Shown: positions 1 through 8,394, counted from the stretch's first letter. The stretch is 51,122 nt of DNA from Syntrophaceae bacterium UBA5761 (GCA_002418885.1 DIEZ01000055.1:24945-76066), one strand, 5' to 3'. Program-made: numbers and translations. The notes: generated by a model not told the origin, from the sequence alone.

Positions 1-29
1 AATCGAATTCGCAGGCCTGCCCGATAACG

Positions 30-332
30 ATGGGGCCCGACCCGATTATCATCACTTTTTTTATATCTTTCCTTTTCGGCATGACACTGAGTTCCCTTTC
101 ATTCTTGGGACAAATCCGTATTCATTCAAAAAACAATAGTATAACGACGTGGCAGAGCGGGCAAACTATAGGGACGTATGCCGGGGAAGTCAAGGGAGAA
201 AAAGCGCGATTCGTGCATGATGTGCCCATCAATACACCCCCGAAAGTCGTGCCTATGCCGGGCTTGACCGAGCCCGGTCCGATTTACGAGCCCATGAGGC
301 CTCTTCGGCGGGGATTACACGAGAATGGATAA
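30..332 (+). CDS. Hypothetical small protein with one N-terminal membrane segment
   Basis: An open frame of 100 residues beginning at an ATG with no convincing ribosome binding site. Residues about 6-28 are strongly hydrophobic and could be a membrane anchor; the rest is polar and Pro-rich near the end (several PMP/GP pairs). I recognise no family. Its base composition is less GC-rich than that of the neighbouring genes. The true start could lie left of the window. It could also be a chance frame; no homologue comes to mind. Confidence 0.3.
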   Translation: MGPDPIIITFFISFLFGMTLSSLSFLGQIRIHSKNNSITTWQSGQTIGTYAGEVKGEKARFVHDVPINTPPKVVPMPGLTEPGPIYEPMRPLRRGLHENG

Positions 333-397
333 TTATGATACATGTCGAGGCCGCGGTCGCATACTTGGTATCCACTTTGCCCTAGAAGGTCATGGAG

Positions 398-430
398 TTC
401 GACAAAATCATTCAATAATTATCAATGATT
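398..430. promoter_or_regulatory. Candidate activator-binding site upstream of the sigma-54 promoter
   Basis: TTCGACAAAATC at 398-409 matches 11 of 12 bases of TTCGACAATATC at 32052-32063, which also lies upstream of a Spy-like gene. It overlaps an inverted repeat AATCATT (406-412) / AATGATT (424-430). The position, 30-60 bp upstream of the -24 element, is compatible with an enhancer site for a sigma-54 activator. This assignment is inference from the shared sequence and position. Confidence 0.4.
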
Positions 431-457
431 GCAGCGAGTTATGCGCAGCCCTTTGTC

Positions 458-473
458 TGGCATGTCCTTTGCT
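458..473 (+). promoter_or_regulatory. Sigma-54 (RpoN) promoter
   Basis: TGGCATGTCCTTTGCT matches the -24/-12 consensus TGGCACG-N4-TTGCW: the invariant GG and GC are separated by exactly 10 bases, with CA after GG and TT before GC. Transcription would start near 484, about 34 bases before the ATG of the Spy-like gene at 518. This implies dependence on a bacterial enhancer-binding protein. Confidence 0.75.
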
Positions 474-517
474 GTAGAGAGTCTAAAACCCAGAGAACAC
501 GAAAGGAGCAAAAAGCC

Positions 518-1018
518 ATGAAAAAGACACTGACAATCATTACCATGCTTCTGTTTCTTGCCGTCGCTGTTTCCCCGTCCCTCGCCGCCAGGGGACGGGG
601 GATGGGACCCGGCGGGCCGGGCGGCGGGGGCTGTATAGACCCGACCGTCTTGAAAGAACTCAACCTGACGGCGGAGCAGAAGGCGAAGATCTCCGCCCTC
701 CGGGAAGCGCGCCTGAAGGAAGTCAAGCCCTTGCACGACAAGCTGTTCAGCCTGAAGGGCGACCTGAGGCTGCTCTGGCTCGAGAAAAATCCCGACCGGG
801 AAAAGATCGCCGCCAAGCGGAAAGAGATAAGAGGGCTGCGGGATCAGCTTCAGGACAAGAGAGACGCTTACTTCCTCGAGGTGCTCAATGTCCTCACCCC
901 GGAACAGAAAGAGTCGTTCCGGGCCGCCTGTCCGGGTGGAGGTCACGGGCCGGAGATGTGGCACGGCAGAGACTACGGCCACGGCCCCGGCGGGCCGGGT
1001 ATGAGGGGCGACTGGTAA
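518..1018 (+). CDS. Spy/CpxP/ZraP-like periplasmic protein (LTxxQ family)
   Basis: A 166-residue exported protein. The start at 518 follows AAAGGAG by about 9 bases and gives a clean signal peptide (MKK, a hydrophobic stretch, cleavage near SLAA). The mature part is helical and carries the two family motifs LTAEQKAKI and LTPEQKESF flanking a charged coiled region; both ends are rich in Gly, Pro and His (GPGGPGGGG, HGPEMWHGRDYGHGPGG), which could bind metal. Family members are periplasmic chaperones or metal-stress sensors that work with envelope-stress two-component systems. It stands alone behind a sigma-54 promoter; the likely regulator is one of the ZraR-like proteins elsewhere in this window. 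Family call firm, ligand unknown. Confidence 0.85.
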   Translation: MKKTLTIITMLLFLAVAVSPSLAARGRGMGPGGPGGGGCIDPTVLKELNLTAEQKAKISALREARLKEVKPLHDKLFSLKGDLRLLWLEKNPDREKIAAKRKEIRGLRDQLQDKRDAYFLEVLNVLTPEQKESFRAACPGGGHGPEMWHGRDYGHGPGGPGMRGDW

Positions 1019-1064
1019 GCCCGGTGGGCGTAAACCCGTCGGCGGTCGGTAAATATATCCCCCC

Positions 1065-3083
1065 TCAGGAGCCGACCGCTGACGGCTGATAAAAATTCTC
1101 CCCGAAGAGCTTCTTGCTCAAACCGATGATGTCGGCCCATTTCATCGGTCCGCCTTTGTCGGGGGGAAAGCCTATTCCCCAGATCATACCGGCATCGATC
1201 ATTCGGGGGTCGACGACGACGTGCCGGTCTAAGAGGTCTTTGCCGACCCGAACCATGGCGATGAGGGCGTCCGTCTGGATTTCCTCAGCCGTAGTTTCCT
1301 TCGTTTCCTTGCGAGCGATAAGCGGGAGGACTTCCGGGTCTACCGTTCCGTCTTTCAGGAAGAAGCCCTTCCCGGATTTTTTTAGACCAAGACGTCCCGC
1401 CTCCACCACATTCTTTAACGTGTCCTGCTCGACACCCATCCCGGTCAGCACCTTGTAAGGGACGTCGATCCCCACCTCATCGGTGAGGCGGATAGGACCG
1501 ACGGGCATCCCGAAGCGGGTCATGGCCTCGTCGATTTTCTCGATTGGGTTCCCCGCCTCGAGGTGACGAAAGGCACCCAGGAGGTACGGTAAGAGAAGGG
1601 CGTTGACGACAAACCCGGGGTTGTCCCGGCAGACGATCGGCCGCTTGCGGATCGCGGCGGCGAAATTCAGCAGGTTGTCCACAGTTTCCCTGCTCGTTGC
1701 CTCACCTCTCACGACCTCCACGAGCTCCATCATCCAGACAGGAGAAAAGAAATGCATCCCGCCGAACCTCTCCGGGTGGGTCAGGAACTTCGACAGGGCG
1801 GTGACGAGGAGTGACGAAGTGTTGCTGGCGATCAGGCAGTCGTCCCGCACCTGCGGGCAGAGTTCCCGGTAAGTCTGCTCTTTCACCCTGATGTCCTCGA
1901 ACACCGCTTCTACAACCAGGTCCGCCTCTTTGAATTCCGGCGTGTATTCGGACAGGGGTTTGATCAGGCCCATGAGGTCGTCGACCGGTGCCGGGAGCTT
2001 TTTTTTGACTGCCATCCCTTCCAGAATTTTTCTGACGAACGCCTTCCCCGGTTCATGGGTCTCCGGAAAATCCTTCACGAGGACCGGGATCCGCATGTTC
2101 CTCACGATGTCGATCACGATCCCCCGGCCCATCGTTCCGAAGCCGAGCACCGCGGCTTTCCTGTCCGCCGCCGGGGTGAAGCCCTGTCTCATCATGCGCC
2201 GGGGTTTGTCCGTCATGGTCTTGAGAAAGAATGTGTTTATGCTGCCCTTTGCCTCCGGGGAGAGGACGGTCCGGATGAAATACTTTTTTTCGACCTCCAA
2301 CCCCTCTTTTAGAGACACCTTGAGCCCCTCCTGCATGGCCCTGATGCCGAACATCGGACCGGGGAGTTCGCGACCCCTTGTCACCTGCAGGACGACCCGG
2401 CGGGCCCTTTCGGCGACCATGTCGATCTGGGAGAAATCATGGTGCGGTCTTTTCAGTTGCGCTTTTCCCGAGGCGATGTCCTTGAGAAAGGCCTTCGCCT
2501 CCTCGACGAGGTTGCCGCCCGCCGGGACCAACCTATCGATGATGCCCGCCTCGAGGGCCTTCACCGCCGGCAAAAGTTCTCCTTTCAGGATCAGCTCCAC
2601 GGCCGGGTAGCCGATCAGGCGGGGCAGCCTCTGGCTTCCTCCCCCGCCGGGGAAAAGACCCACCTTGCACTCCGGCAGACCTATAAGCGTGTTCTTTGCG
2701 TCGGTGGCGATCCTTGCCGTGCAGGCCAGTGCGAACTCAAGCCCGCCTCCGGCGCAAACGCCGTTGATCGCCGCAACGGTGGGGAATCCCAGTTCTGCCA
2801 GGCGGTTGAAGGAATCATGGAAGATATCCAGGGCCGCCTTCACGGATTCCGGGTCTGACATCCCTCCGATCATCTTCAGGTCGGCGCCGGCGAAAAAATT
2901 TTCGGGTTTCCCGGAAATGAAAAGGACGCCTGTCAGTTCTTTCTCCTTCTCGAGTTCCTCGAGCACAGCGCGATAACCGGCCATCGCGGCCTCGCTCCAT
3001 GTGTTCATGGCGTCACCCACTACATCGAACGTCACAACACCGACCCCGTTCTCTTTTCTGAGGCTGAAGATATTCTCGGCCAT
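1065..3083 (-). CDS. Fused enoyl-CoA hydratase / 3-hydroxyacyl-CoA dehydrogenase (FadB/FadJ type)
   Basis: A 672-residue bifunctional beta-oxidation enzyme. Residues 1-190 form a crotonase domain with the oxyanion-hole glycines and both catalytic glutamates in place (E116 in GGGLEF, E138 in LPECKVG). After a linker comes the Rossmann domain (GFGTMGRG near 315) and the dehydrogenase motif HFFSP near 443, then the C-terminal 3HCDH domains. It hydrates trans-2-enoyl-CoA and oxidises the L-3-hydroxyacyl-CoA with NAD. It is somewhat shorter than FadB/FadJ (about 715). GAAAGGAG lies upstream of the ATG. No thiolase partner is adjacent, so it may serve a pathway encoded elsewhere, such as fatty or dicarboxylic acid degradation. 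Confidence 0.92.
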   Translation of the reverse strand: MAENIFSLRKENGVGVVTFDVVGDAMNTWSEAAMAGYRAVLEELEKEKELTGVLFISGKPENFFAGADLKMIGGMSDPESVKAALDIFHDSFNRLAELGFPTVAAINGVCAGGGLEFALACTARIATDAKNTLIGLPECKVGLFPGGGGSQRLPRLIGYPAVELILKGELLPAVKALEAGIIDRLVPAGGNLVEEAKAFLKDIASGKAQLKRPHHDFSQIDMVAERARRVVLQVTRGRELPGPMFGIRAMQEGLKVSLKEGLEVEKKYFIRTVLSPEAKGSINTFFLKTMTDKPRRMMRQGFTPAADRKAAVLGFGTMGRGIVIDIVRNMRIPVLVKDFPETHEPGKAFVRKILEGMAVKKKLPAPVDDLMGLIKPLSEYTPEFKEADLVVEAVFEDIRVKEQTYRELCPQVRDDCLIASNTSSLLVTALSKFLTHPERFGGMHFFSPVWMMELVEVVRGEATSRETVDNLLNFAAAIRKRPIVCRDNPGFVVNALLLPYLLGAFRHLEAGNPIEKIDEAMTRFGMPVGPIRLTDEVGIDVPYKVLTGMGVEQDTLKNVVEAGRLGLKKSGKGFFLKDGTVDPEVLPLIARKETKETTAEEIQTDALIAMVRVGKDLLDRHVVVDPRMIDAGMIWGIGFPPDKGGPMKWADIIGLSKKLFGENFYQPSAVGS

Positions 3084-3228
3084 ACCCGCTCCTTTCGTTC
3101 AAGATTTCGGCACTTCCAAGAGAGGATAAAGATTTGCAGAATAACTCGGTTGCGTCAAGAAATAATGATGATCCGCTCATTCCCACGTGGTTTGCCCGTC
3201 AGGCGATGCCGGGACGGAAGAAAATATC

Positions 3229-3257
3229 TTGAAAATTTGCGACATTTCGTGTACAGG
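3229..3257 (+). promoter_or_regulatory. Candidate sigma-70 promoter
   Basis: TTGAAA (3229-3234), 17-base spacer, TACAGG (3252-3257). The -35 is good, the -10 weak. It sits in the 248-bp divergent gap 3084-3331 and would serve the small basic protein at 3332. Nothing else is evident in that gap. Confidence 0.35.
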
Positions 3258-3331
3258 AACCTAAAAATGCGTGGTGTTCATTGTAGCCGGATGTTTAGCA
3301 ACTCATTAACCGCAGGAGTGAGGACTGAATT

Positions 3332-3607
3332 ATGGCAAAGGCAAAGGCGGGAGATAAACTGAGCTGTGGGGTGTGCGGGTTGGTAGTCACTGTGGATGAG
3401 GCATGCGGTTGCGCGTCGATCGAAGAACTGATGTGCTGCGGTGAAGTGATGAAAAAGGGAGAATTAGCGGCCAGAAGGGCGAGAAAGGCAGCAGCGACTG
3501 CGGTGCCGGCCGTGAAGAAGACGGCGGCGAAAGAAGCCAAACCGGCGGCAAAGAAAAAGGCTGTAGCCAAGACGACGGCAAAAAAGACGGTTGCGAAAAA
3601 GAAGTAA
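3332..3607 (+). CDS. Desulforedoxin-like domain fused to a Lys/Ala-rich H1-like tail
   Basis: A 91-residue protein in two parts. Residues 8-43 resemble the desulforedoxin / desulfoferrodoxin N-terminal fold: CGVC (C12, C15) and a CC pair (C35, C36) in the sequence ELMCCGEVM, giving the four ligands of an Fe(Cys)4 or zinc site; two further cysteines are C25 and C27. Residues 48-91 are almost only Ala, Lys, Val and Thr in AAKK/AVAK-type repeats, like bacterial histone H1-like or AlgP-type tails that bind DNA. It is monocistronic with its own terminator. The combination suggests a metal- or redox-responsive nucleoid or RNA-binding protein, which is inference. Confidence 0.75.
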   Translation: MAKAKAGDKLSCGVCGLVVTVDEACGCASIEELMCCGEVMKKGELAARRARKAAATAVPAVKKTAAKEAKPAAKKKAVAKTTAKKTVAKKK

Positions 3608-3641
3608 GAAATATCGACAGACTTTTTCCAATCGTTAAGGC

Positions 3642-3669
3642 CAGTCTTTTCCGAACAAGGACTGTTTTT
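3642..3669 (+). terminator. Intrinsic terminator
   Basis: CAGTCTTT (3642-3649) pairs with AAGGACTG (3657-3664) around a 7-base loop, one G-U pair, followed by TTTTTA. It ends the transcript of the small basic protein and overlaps the stop of the convergent gene. Confidence 0.8.
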
Positions 3670-4210
3670 ACTCTGTTCCCTCTTCCGGGGGCGGCACGGG
3701 GAAACCCTTCATGGCCTTGGCCTCCCTGAGAAGCCTGTGGACGCGGCCGATGATCATCGTGTAGTCCTTGATGGACCGTACGAGTTCTTCTATCTTTAGG
3801 TAAAACTCGTCGTCTTTTTCGGTGCCGTCCATCTTGGCTTTTTTCACTATCACTACTGCTTCCTTCAGTGCTTCCATCTTCCCCGCCGTGATCCCGCCGA
3901 CCTCGGAATAGTGGGCGACCATCTCCTCGAGTTCCTTCACGACTGCTTCCTGGCGCCTTTTGACGGGGTCATCATTCACAGCCGCTTCCTTCGGGGGGTT
4001 TTCCCCGACGGTCTCGGCGGACGGGGTTTCCCGGCCGTCCGGAAGGATGATCGTCTCGTATTTTCCCCCCTTCGGGGGTTCGTCACTGATCTGGATCGTT
4101 CCTTGCTCGTCCGTCCACCGGTAATAAGCCTTGCCCCATATCCCGCCGTCCGGGAGAAACAGCGCGACGATAAGTCCTACCGCAATAAACGCAAGAACAG
4201 TTCGCCTCAT
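3668..4210 (-). CDS. DUF4124-type secreted protein with coiled C-terminal half
   Basis: A 180-residue protein. Residues 1-27 form a signal sequence or anchor (MRRT followed by a hydrophobic run). Residues 28-60 carry the DUF4124 signature: YYRWTDEQGTIQISDEPP, a small beta module frequent in exported proteobacterial proteins. Residues about 80-170 are charged and helical and probably form a coiled coil. The function of the family is not established. Start chosen at the ATG preceded by GGAGA. It is convergent with the desulforedoxin-like gene and shares its terminator region. Confidence 0.75.
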   Translation of the reverse strand: MRRTVLAFIAVGLIVALFLPDGGIWGKAYYRWTDEQGTIQISDEPPKGGKYETIILPDGRETPSAETVGENPPKEAAVNDDPVKRRQEAVVKELEEMVAHYSEVGGITAGKMEALKEAVVIVKKAKMDGTEKDDEFYLKIEELVRSIKDYTMIIGRVHRLLREAKAMKGFPVPPPEEGTE

Positions 4211-4422
4211 TTTAGATGTCTCCCACCTTTTCTTATAAGGTGTTTTTAGGCAGGACGCCTTCGGAGGATGCCCTTTTGATAGGTTGACAACTCGACCTCA
4301 CTATAATAGGAATAAGCGGAGGTACGGTAGTGTGGCTAACCGCACCATATCCTACAACAAGTTCATAGTATCTTAATTTTCGCATTCGGACAATCTAAAT
4401 CCCATGTCGGAAAGGGCGGCCC

Positions 4423-5262
4423 GTGTTCGTTAGGTCGTGGGGTTCAAGGGGGTCTATTCCTGTTTCAGGGCCGGAATACGTGCAGTACGGCGGCGACACC
4501 ACCTGTATCGAGGTCAGGACAAAAAACGACGAAATCATCATCATCGACGCGGGAACAGGCCTGCGCCGGCTCGGAAAGCAGTTGATCGCCGAGAAGCGCT
4601 TTCACTACAATCTCATCTTTACCCATGCCCACTGGGACCATCTTATCGGCTTCCCCTTTTTCAGGCCCCTCTACATGCGGCAGACAAGAATAAAGGTCCA
4701 CGGGTGTCCCTTTGCTATGAGTTATGTCCATACGATGCTCTCCCGCGTGATGTCCCCCCCTAACTTCCCGGTCAGCTTTACCGACATAAAGGCCCACATC
4801 GAAATGGACCCTCTGTGCCCCGAGCACTTCGTGATCGACTCCGTGACCGTTTTCCCCATCCGCCTGAGCCATCCCAACCAGGGAAGCGGTTACAAGCTCG
4901 TCGAAGACGGCCGGACGTTCGTCTTCCTGACAGACAACGAGCTCGACTACAGACATCCGGGAGGGCTCGACGCCGGGGCTTACAGGGATTTCTGCTCTGG
5001 GGCCGAACTCCTGATCCACGACGCCGAATTCACCGAAGAGGAGTACAGACATTTCAGGTCGTGGGGCCATTCCTCGTATACCAGCGCACTCGACCTCGCC
5101 CTGCGCGCCGACGTCAAGGAGCTGGGACTGTATCATTTAAACCAGGACCGGACGGATGCGGAGATGAACGAGATCGTCGAGGACTGCCGTCGGATCATAA
5201 CCGACCGGGGTTCGAAACTTAAGTGTTTCGGCGTCACGTCGGACATGAGCATGGAACTGTAG
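4423..5262 (+). CDS. MBL-fold metal-dependent hydrolase
   Basis: A 279-residue cytoplasmic metallo-beta-lactamase-fold protein starting at GTG. The core metal motif THAHWDH is followed by LIGFPFF, with later ligands in SHPNQGSG, TDNE (near residue 168) and LIHDAE. The opening RSWGSRGSIPVSG is typical of the RNase Z/PhnP-like hydrolases that use the carboxylate in TDNE and a late histidine. It probably cleaves a phosphodiester, substrate unknown. It lies 19 bp upstream of the diadenylate cyclase and is probably cotranscribed, so a role in cyclic-dinucleotide turnover is conceivable but unsupported. The 212-bp gap before it holds TTGACA and TATAAT boxes only 12 bases apart. Confidence 0.85.
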   Translation: MFVRSWGSRGSIPVSGPEYVQYGGDTTCIEVRTKNDEIIIIDAGTGLRRLGKQLIAEKRFHYNLIFTHAHWDHLIGFPFFRPLYMRQTRIKVHGCPFAMSYVHTMLSRVMSPPNFPVSFTDIKAHIEMDPLCPEHFVIDSVTVFPIRLSHPNQGSGYKLVEDGRTFVFLTDNELDYRHPGGLDAGAYRDFCSGAELLIHDAEFTEEEYRHFRSWGHSSYTSALDLALRADVKELGLYHLNQDRTDAEMNEIVEDCRRIITDRGSKLKCFGVTSDMSMEL

Positions 5263-5281
5263 CCGGAACCCGGGGGAGTTT

Positions 5282-6727
5282 TTGTTGTCTGCCGACGTCA
5301 TGGCGATTCTTCACACAGTAAGAATCCAAGACATCTTCGATATAATCCTCATCGCCGTGATGATCTACGGGCTACTTCTGTGGTTCAAGAAAACGGCCTC
5401 CCGTTTAGTCCTTGTGGGTATCTTCCTCCTCGGCATCGTCTACTTGATGTCGCGGTTCTTCCAACTTTACATGACGGCGATGATCCTCCAGTCAGTGTTC
5501 GCCGTCCTGATCTTCGCCCTCGTCGTCATCTTTCAGGAGGAACTGCGGCGGTTCTTCGAGCGCCTCGCCCTGTGGGGAAGGATACGTAAAAAAAAGTACG
5601 GGTCCTCACAGGAACATGAAGCGGAGGTCATCGCCCAGGCGGTCGGAAATCTATCCCGCAAACACTTCGGTGCGCTCATCGTGATCCAGGGAGAAGAGCC
5701 GCTCGACAGGCACTTGCAGGGTGGGATCCGGCTGGAGGGGATACTCAGCCAGCCCTTGCTCGAGAGCATCTTCGACCCCCACTCACTCGGACACGACGGC
5801 GCCGTCGTCATCGATAACGGCAGGGTCGTCCAGTTCGGCGTCCATCTGCCTCTCTCTTCGAACGTCCAGGAGTTTGGGAACCTCGGCCTGCGGCATACGG
5901 CGGCCCTCGGCCTGTCGGAAAGGTCCGATGCCGTCTGCATCGTCGTTTCCGAGGAGCGCGGTACGATCTCCGTGGCCAGGGACGGCGAACTGAGAATCCT
6001 GGACAATGCCGCCAAACTGAAAGCGGTCCTCGACGACTTCTATGAAAAAAAGGCGTCTCCCGAGCGGCACCGCCCCGCCCTATGGTTCAGGGAAAACTCC
6101 GCTGAGAAGGCGACGGCGGTCCTCCTTGCCATTCTTGTTTGGGTCGCTTTCGGGTACCAGAGGGAAACCGTGCAGAGGGAATTCGTGGTGCCCATCGAGT
6201 ACCGTAACCTGGCCCAGGAGTGGATGATCGAAGAGCCTAAGGTCACGGAGGCCAAGGTGATGCTTAAAGGGCCCGAGCAGGCCTTCCGCCTTTTTGATGC
6301 ATCGAAGTTGAAGATATCGCTCGACCTGTCCCAGGTCAAGCAGGGTGGCCAGGAGATCGCATTGACCAAGGACATGGTCAAGACACCGTCCAGTCTTCCC
6401 GTTGTCGGGATCAAGCCGGAGCGGATATTCATCACGGCTTACCGCCTGCTGCCCGTTTTCCTCCCCGTCGAGGTCAGGACCACGGGCACCCCGCCGCCGG
6501 GTACGACGATCCAGAAGATCGAGGTTGTGCCTCCTTCCGTTCAGGTCCTCATGTCGCCGAGACTCCGCAGAGAGGGGATGACCGTGCCGACGAAGCCGAT
6601 AGACCTTTCTTCGATCACTACAACTACCACCGTTAAACCTGACCTTCTTTTCCCGCCCGAGGTTCGCTTCCTGGGCGAGAAACCGCCGGCCGTTGCCGTC
6701 ATCGTGAAAGTGAAACAGAAGAGATGA
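5282..6727 (+). CDS. cdaA: Diadenylate cyclase (CdaA type) fused to YbbR domain
   Basis: A 481-residue membrane protein. Three membrane helices (about 17-35, 41-58, 63-85) precede the DAC domain (about 100-250) that condenses two ATP into c-di-AMP. The DGA motif is intact (HDGAVVID near 172). The second motif reads LGLRHTAALG near 204, where most CdaA/DisA proteins have GTRHRAA. A fourth helix (about 277-295) leads into periplasmic YbbR repeats to the end. In Firmicutes cdaA and ybbR (cdaR) are separate adjacent genes, so here regulator and cyclase are one chain. The TTG at 5282 sits a few bases after GGGGGAG; TTG 5285 or ATG 5300 are alternatives. It follows the MBL gene closely. Confidence 0.9.
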   Translation: MLSADVMAILHTVRIQDIFDIILIAVMIYGLLLWFKKTASRLVLVGIFLLGIVYLMSRFFQLYMTAMILQSVFAVLIFALVVIFQEELRRFFERLALWGRIRKKKYGSSQEHEAEVIAQAVGNLSRKHFGALIVIQGEEPLDRHLQGGIRLEGILSQPLLESIFDPHSLGHDGAVVIDNGRVVQFGVHLPLSSNVQEFGNLGLRHTAALGLSERSDAVCIVVSEERGTISVARDGELRILDNAAKLKAVLDDFYEKKASPERHRPALWFRENSAEKATAVLLAILVWVAFGYQRETVQREFVVPIEYRNLAQEWMIEEPKVTEAKVMLKGPEQAFRLFDASKLKISLDLSQVKQGGQEIALTKDMVKTPSSLPVVGIKPERIFITAYRLLPVFLPVEVRTTGTPPPGTTIQKIEVVPPSVQVLMSPRLRREGMTVPTKPIDLSSITTTTTVKPDLLFPPEVRFLGEKPPAVAVIVKVKQKR

Positions 6728-6802
6728 GACGCAAAACCCGTAATCTGCCGTAGGCAAGGGACGGCGTCTCCAGGCGATGGGACCGGGGAGTAAAAGGAAG
6801 AG

Positions 6803-7375
6803 TTACGCGCCGGGCTTGCAGGAGCCGGGAAACCGGTAAAGGTATATCGGGTCCCCGTGAAGGGACGATTCGGGAAACAGGGTTTCTGTGGGCTTCCACC
6901 CCGGGATGGGAAAGTTGCAGGAGCACACGCGCGCACCCGGCTTGAGCTCGGCGCCCAACTTCACGACAAGGCGCTTCATGACGTCGGGGAAAAGATAACA
7001 GAAAACAACGTCCGCTTCCCGCAGGTCGGCTTTCCAGAAGTCGCCGTACCTGACCTCGACGGACTTCATGTCCAGCGTGCGTATCAACGCCAGGAGATAG
7101 GCCAGCGGGTTTACCTCAAAGCCCACAGCCCTGACGGCATACCGCTTGGCCGCCGCCTTCAGGACACGACCGTCCCCGCAACCTATGTCAAAAAGCAGGG
7201 CACCGGCTGCCATCGGCACATGGTCCAGGAAGGTCTTCACCCGAACCGCTGCGGAGGGATGGAACATGGCGCCCCGGGTGACGGGGAACACCGACACGAT
7301 CGAGGCCGTGAAGGCAAGTTTGACGGCGGCGAGGCCGCCGATTGCGATAAGTACAGCGAGGACCCATGCCGGCAT
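6803..7375 (-). CDS. Membrane-anchored class I SAM-dependent methyltransferase
   Basis: About 190 residues from the ATG at 7375, which is preceded by GAGGTGG; a GTG at 7384 is the alternative. An N-terminal hydrophobic helix (residues 3-27) is followed by a Rossmann methyltransferase core: motif I FDIGCGDGRVL (62-72), an acidic end of strand 2 in VGFEVNP, and a motif near YGDFWKADL. Small one-helix methyltransferases of this kind occur in many Proteobacteria, some acting on protein lysines, but the substrate cannot be read from sequence. It converges on the cyclase gene across a 75-bp gap without an obvious terminator. Confidence 0.75.
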   Translation of the reverse strand: MPAWVLAVLIAIGGLAAVKLAFTASIVSVFPVTRGAMFHPSAAVRVKTFLDHVPMAAGALLFDIGCGDGRVLKAAAKRYAVRAVGFEVNPLAYLLALIRTLDMKSVEVRYGDFWKADLREADVVFCYLFPDVMKRLVVKLGAELKPGARVCSCNFPIPGWKPTETLFPESSLHGDPIYLYRFPGSCKPGA

Positions 7376-7552
7376 AGAAACCACCTCACGCCTTTTTATA
7401 GATTAATCACTGTGGTGTGTCAAACCGACCGCCCGTGTGGACAAAGGACGACTTATCTGGTAAAAGCACGGACCGGTTCAGGGTCTCGAGTTCGAAGATT
7501 TGCACCTTCTCTCTTGGCTATTGCGTGCCGACGGCCACCCTTTGTATGCCAT

Positions 7553-7570
7553 GAACCTTGAACCTTGAAC
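7553..7570. repeat. Short direct repeat before the hydrolase gene
   Basis: GAACCTTGAACCTTGAAC: the 7-base unit GAACCTT is repeated two and a half times, 17 bp before the start codon at 7588. It may be a slippage-prone tract; no regulatory role is evident. Confidence 0.4.
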
Positions 7571-7587
7571 TTTTTCCCGGAGGCCTT

Positions 7588-8394
7588 ATGACCGACCTTT
7601 CCCGGATCGACTACTCCCATCTCGACCGGCCCGAATTTCTTGCCTTTCTTTTTTACCCACGCCCCGAGTTCGACGTTGCCTGGCCGAGGTCGACACACCA
7701 CGAAGACGTCCTGATTCCCGTCGACGAAGGTGTTATCGTCGGTGCCCGTTTCCACCTGGCCGGAGACAAGGGACCGAACATCCTTTTCTTCCACGGCAAC
7801 GGTGAGATCGTGGCGGACTACGACGACCTCGCCGACGTCTACACGCGGCTCGGGATCAATTTCTATCCCGTGGACTACCGCGGCTACGGACGTTCAACCG
7901 GCATCCCCACCATAACCGCTATGATGAGAGACGCCCACGTCGTCTTCCGCTACTGGAAGGACTGGCTGAAAGAAAGGAACTACCGGGGCCCGGCCGTCGT
8001 GATGGGACGCTCCCTGGGAAGTGCCCCGGCGCTGGAGCTCATCTCGGCATACGCCGACGAGATCGGCGCCCTGATCATCGAGAGTGGTTTTGCCTACTCC
8101 GAGGCGTTGGTCAGGCTCCTCGGCTTTCGGATGAAGGACCTGGGACTGACGGAAGAAGACGGTTTTCGCAACATCGACAAGATCCGTGCTTTCAACGGAC
8201 CGACGCTGATAATCCATGCGGAATTCGACCATATCCTCCCCTTCAGCGAAGGGCAGGCGCTCTACGACGCCTCACCCGCCGCAGACAAGAGGCTCCTGAA
8301 GATTCCCGGGGCCAACCACAACGACATCATCATGAAAGGGTTCAGGGAATACATCGACGCCGTGAGGGAGTACGCGGAAAAGGCGAAGGGCTGA
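7588..8394 (+). CDS. Alpha/beta hydrolase (BEM46/YqkD-like)
   Basis: 268 residues from the ATG at 7588, which CGGAGG precedes by 4 bases; an in-frame ATG 30 bases upstream lies in a repeat and lacks a binding site. Family marks: oxyanion region FFHGNGE, strand motif DYRGYGRS, nucleophile elbow GRSLGS (S142), acid in HAEFDHILP, and histidine in GANHND. No signal peptide, so cytoplasmic. It is probably a serine hydrolase of esterase or thioesterase type; the substrate is unknown. Confidence 0.85.
   Translation: MTDLSRIDYSHLDRPEFLAFLFYPRPEFDVAWPRSTHHEDVLIPVDEGVIVGARFHLAGDKGPNILFFHGNGEIVADYDDLADVYTRLGINFYPVDYRGYGRSTGIPTITAMMRDAHVVFRYWKDWLKERNYRGPAVVMGRSLGSAPALELISAYADEIGALIIESGFAYSEALVRLLGFRMKDLGLTEEDGFRNIDKIRAFNGPTLIIHAEFDHILPFSEGQALYDASPAADKRLLKIPGANHNDIIMKGFREYIDAVREYAEKAKG

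Noticed and set aside
367..380. A second GG-N10-GC match (GGTATCCACTTTGC) upstream of the Spy-like gene
   Set aside because: The -24 half lacks CA after GG and it lies about 90 bp before the much better promoter at 458; a chance match is likely.
3150..3362. Open frame of 70 codons in the gap before the desulforedoxin-like gene
   Set aside because: No binding site, no similarity, and overlaps the start of a well-supported gene.
4284..4307. TTGACA and TATAAT boxes before the MBL gene
   Set aside because: Only 12 bases apart, too close for a sigma-70 promoter.
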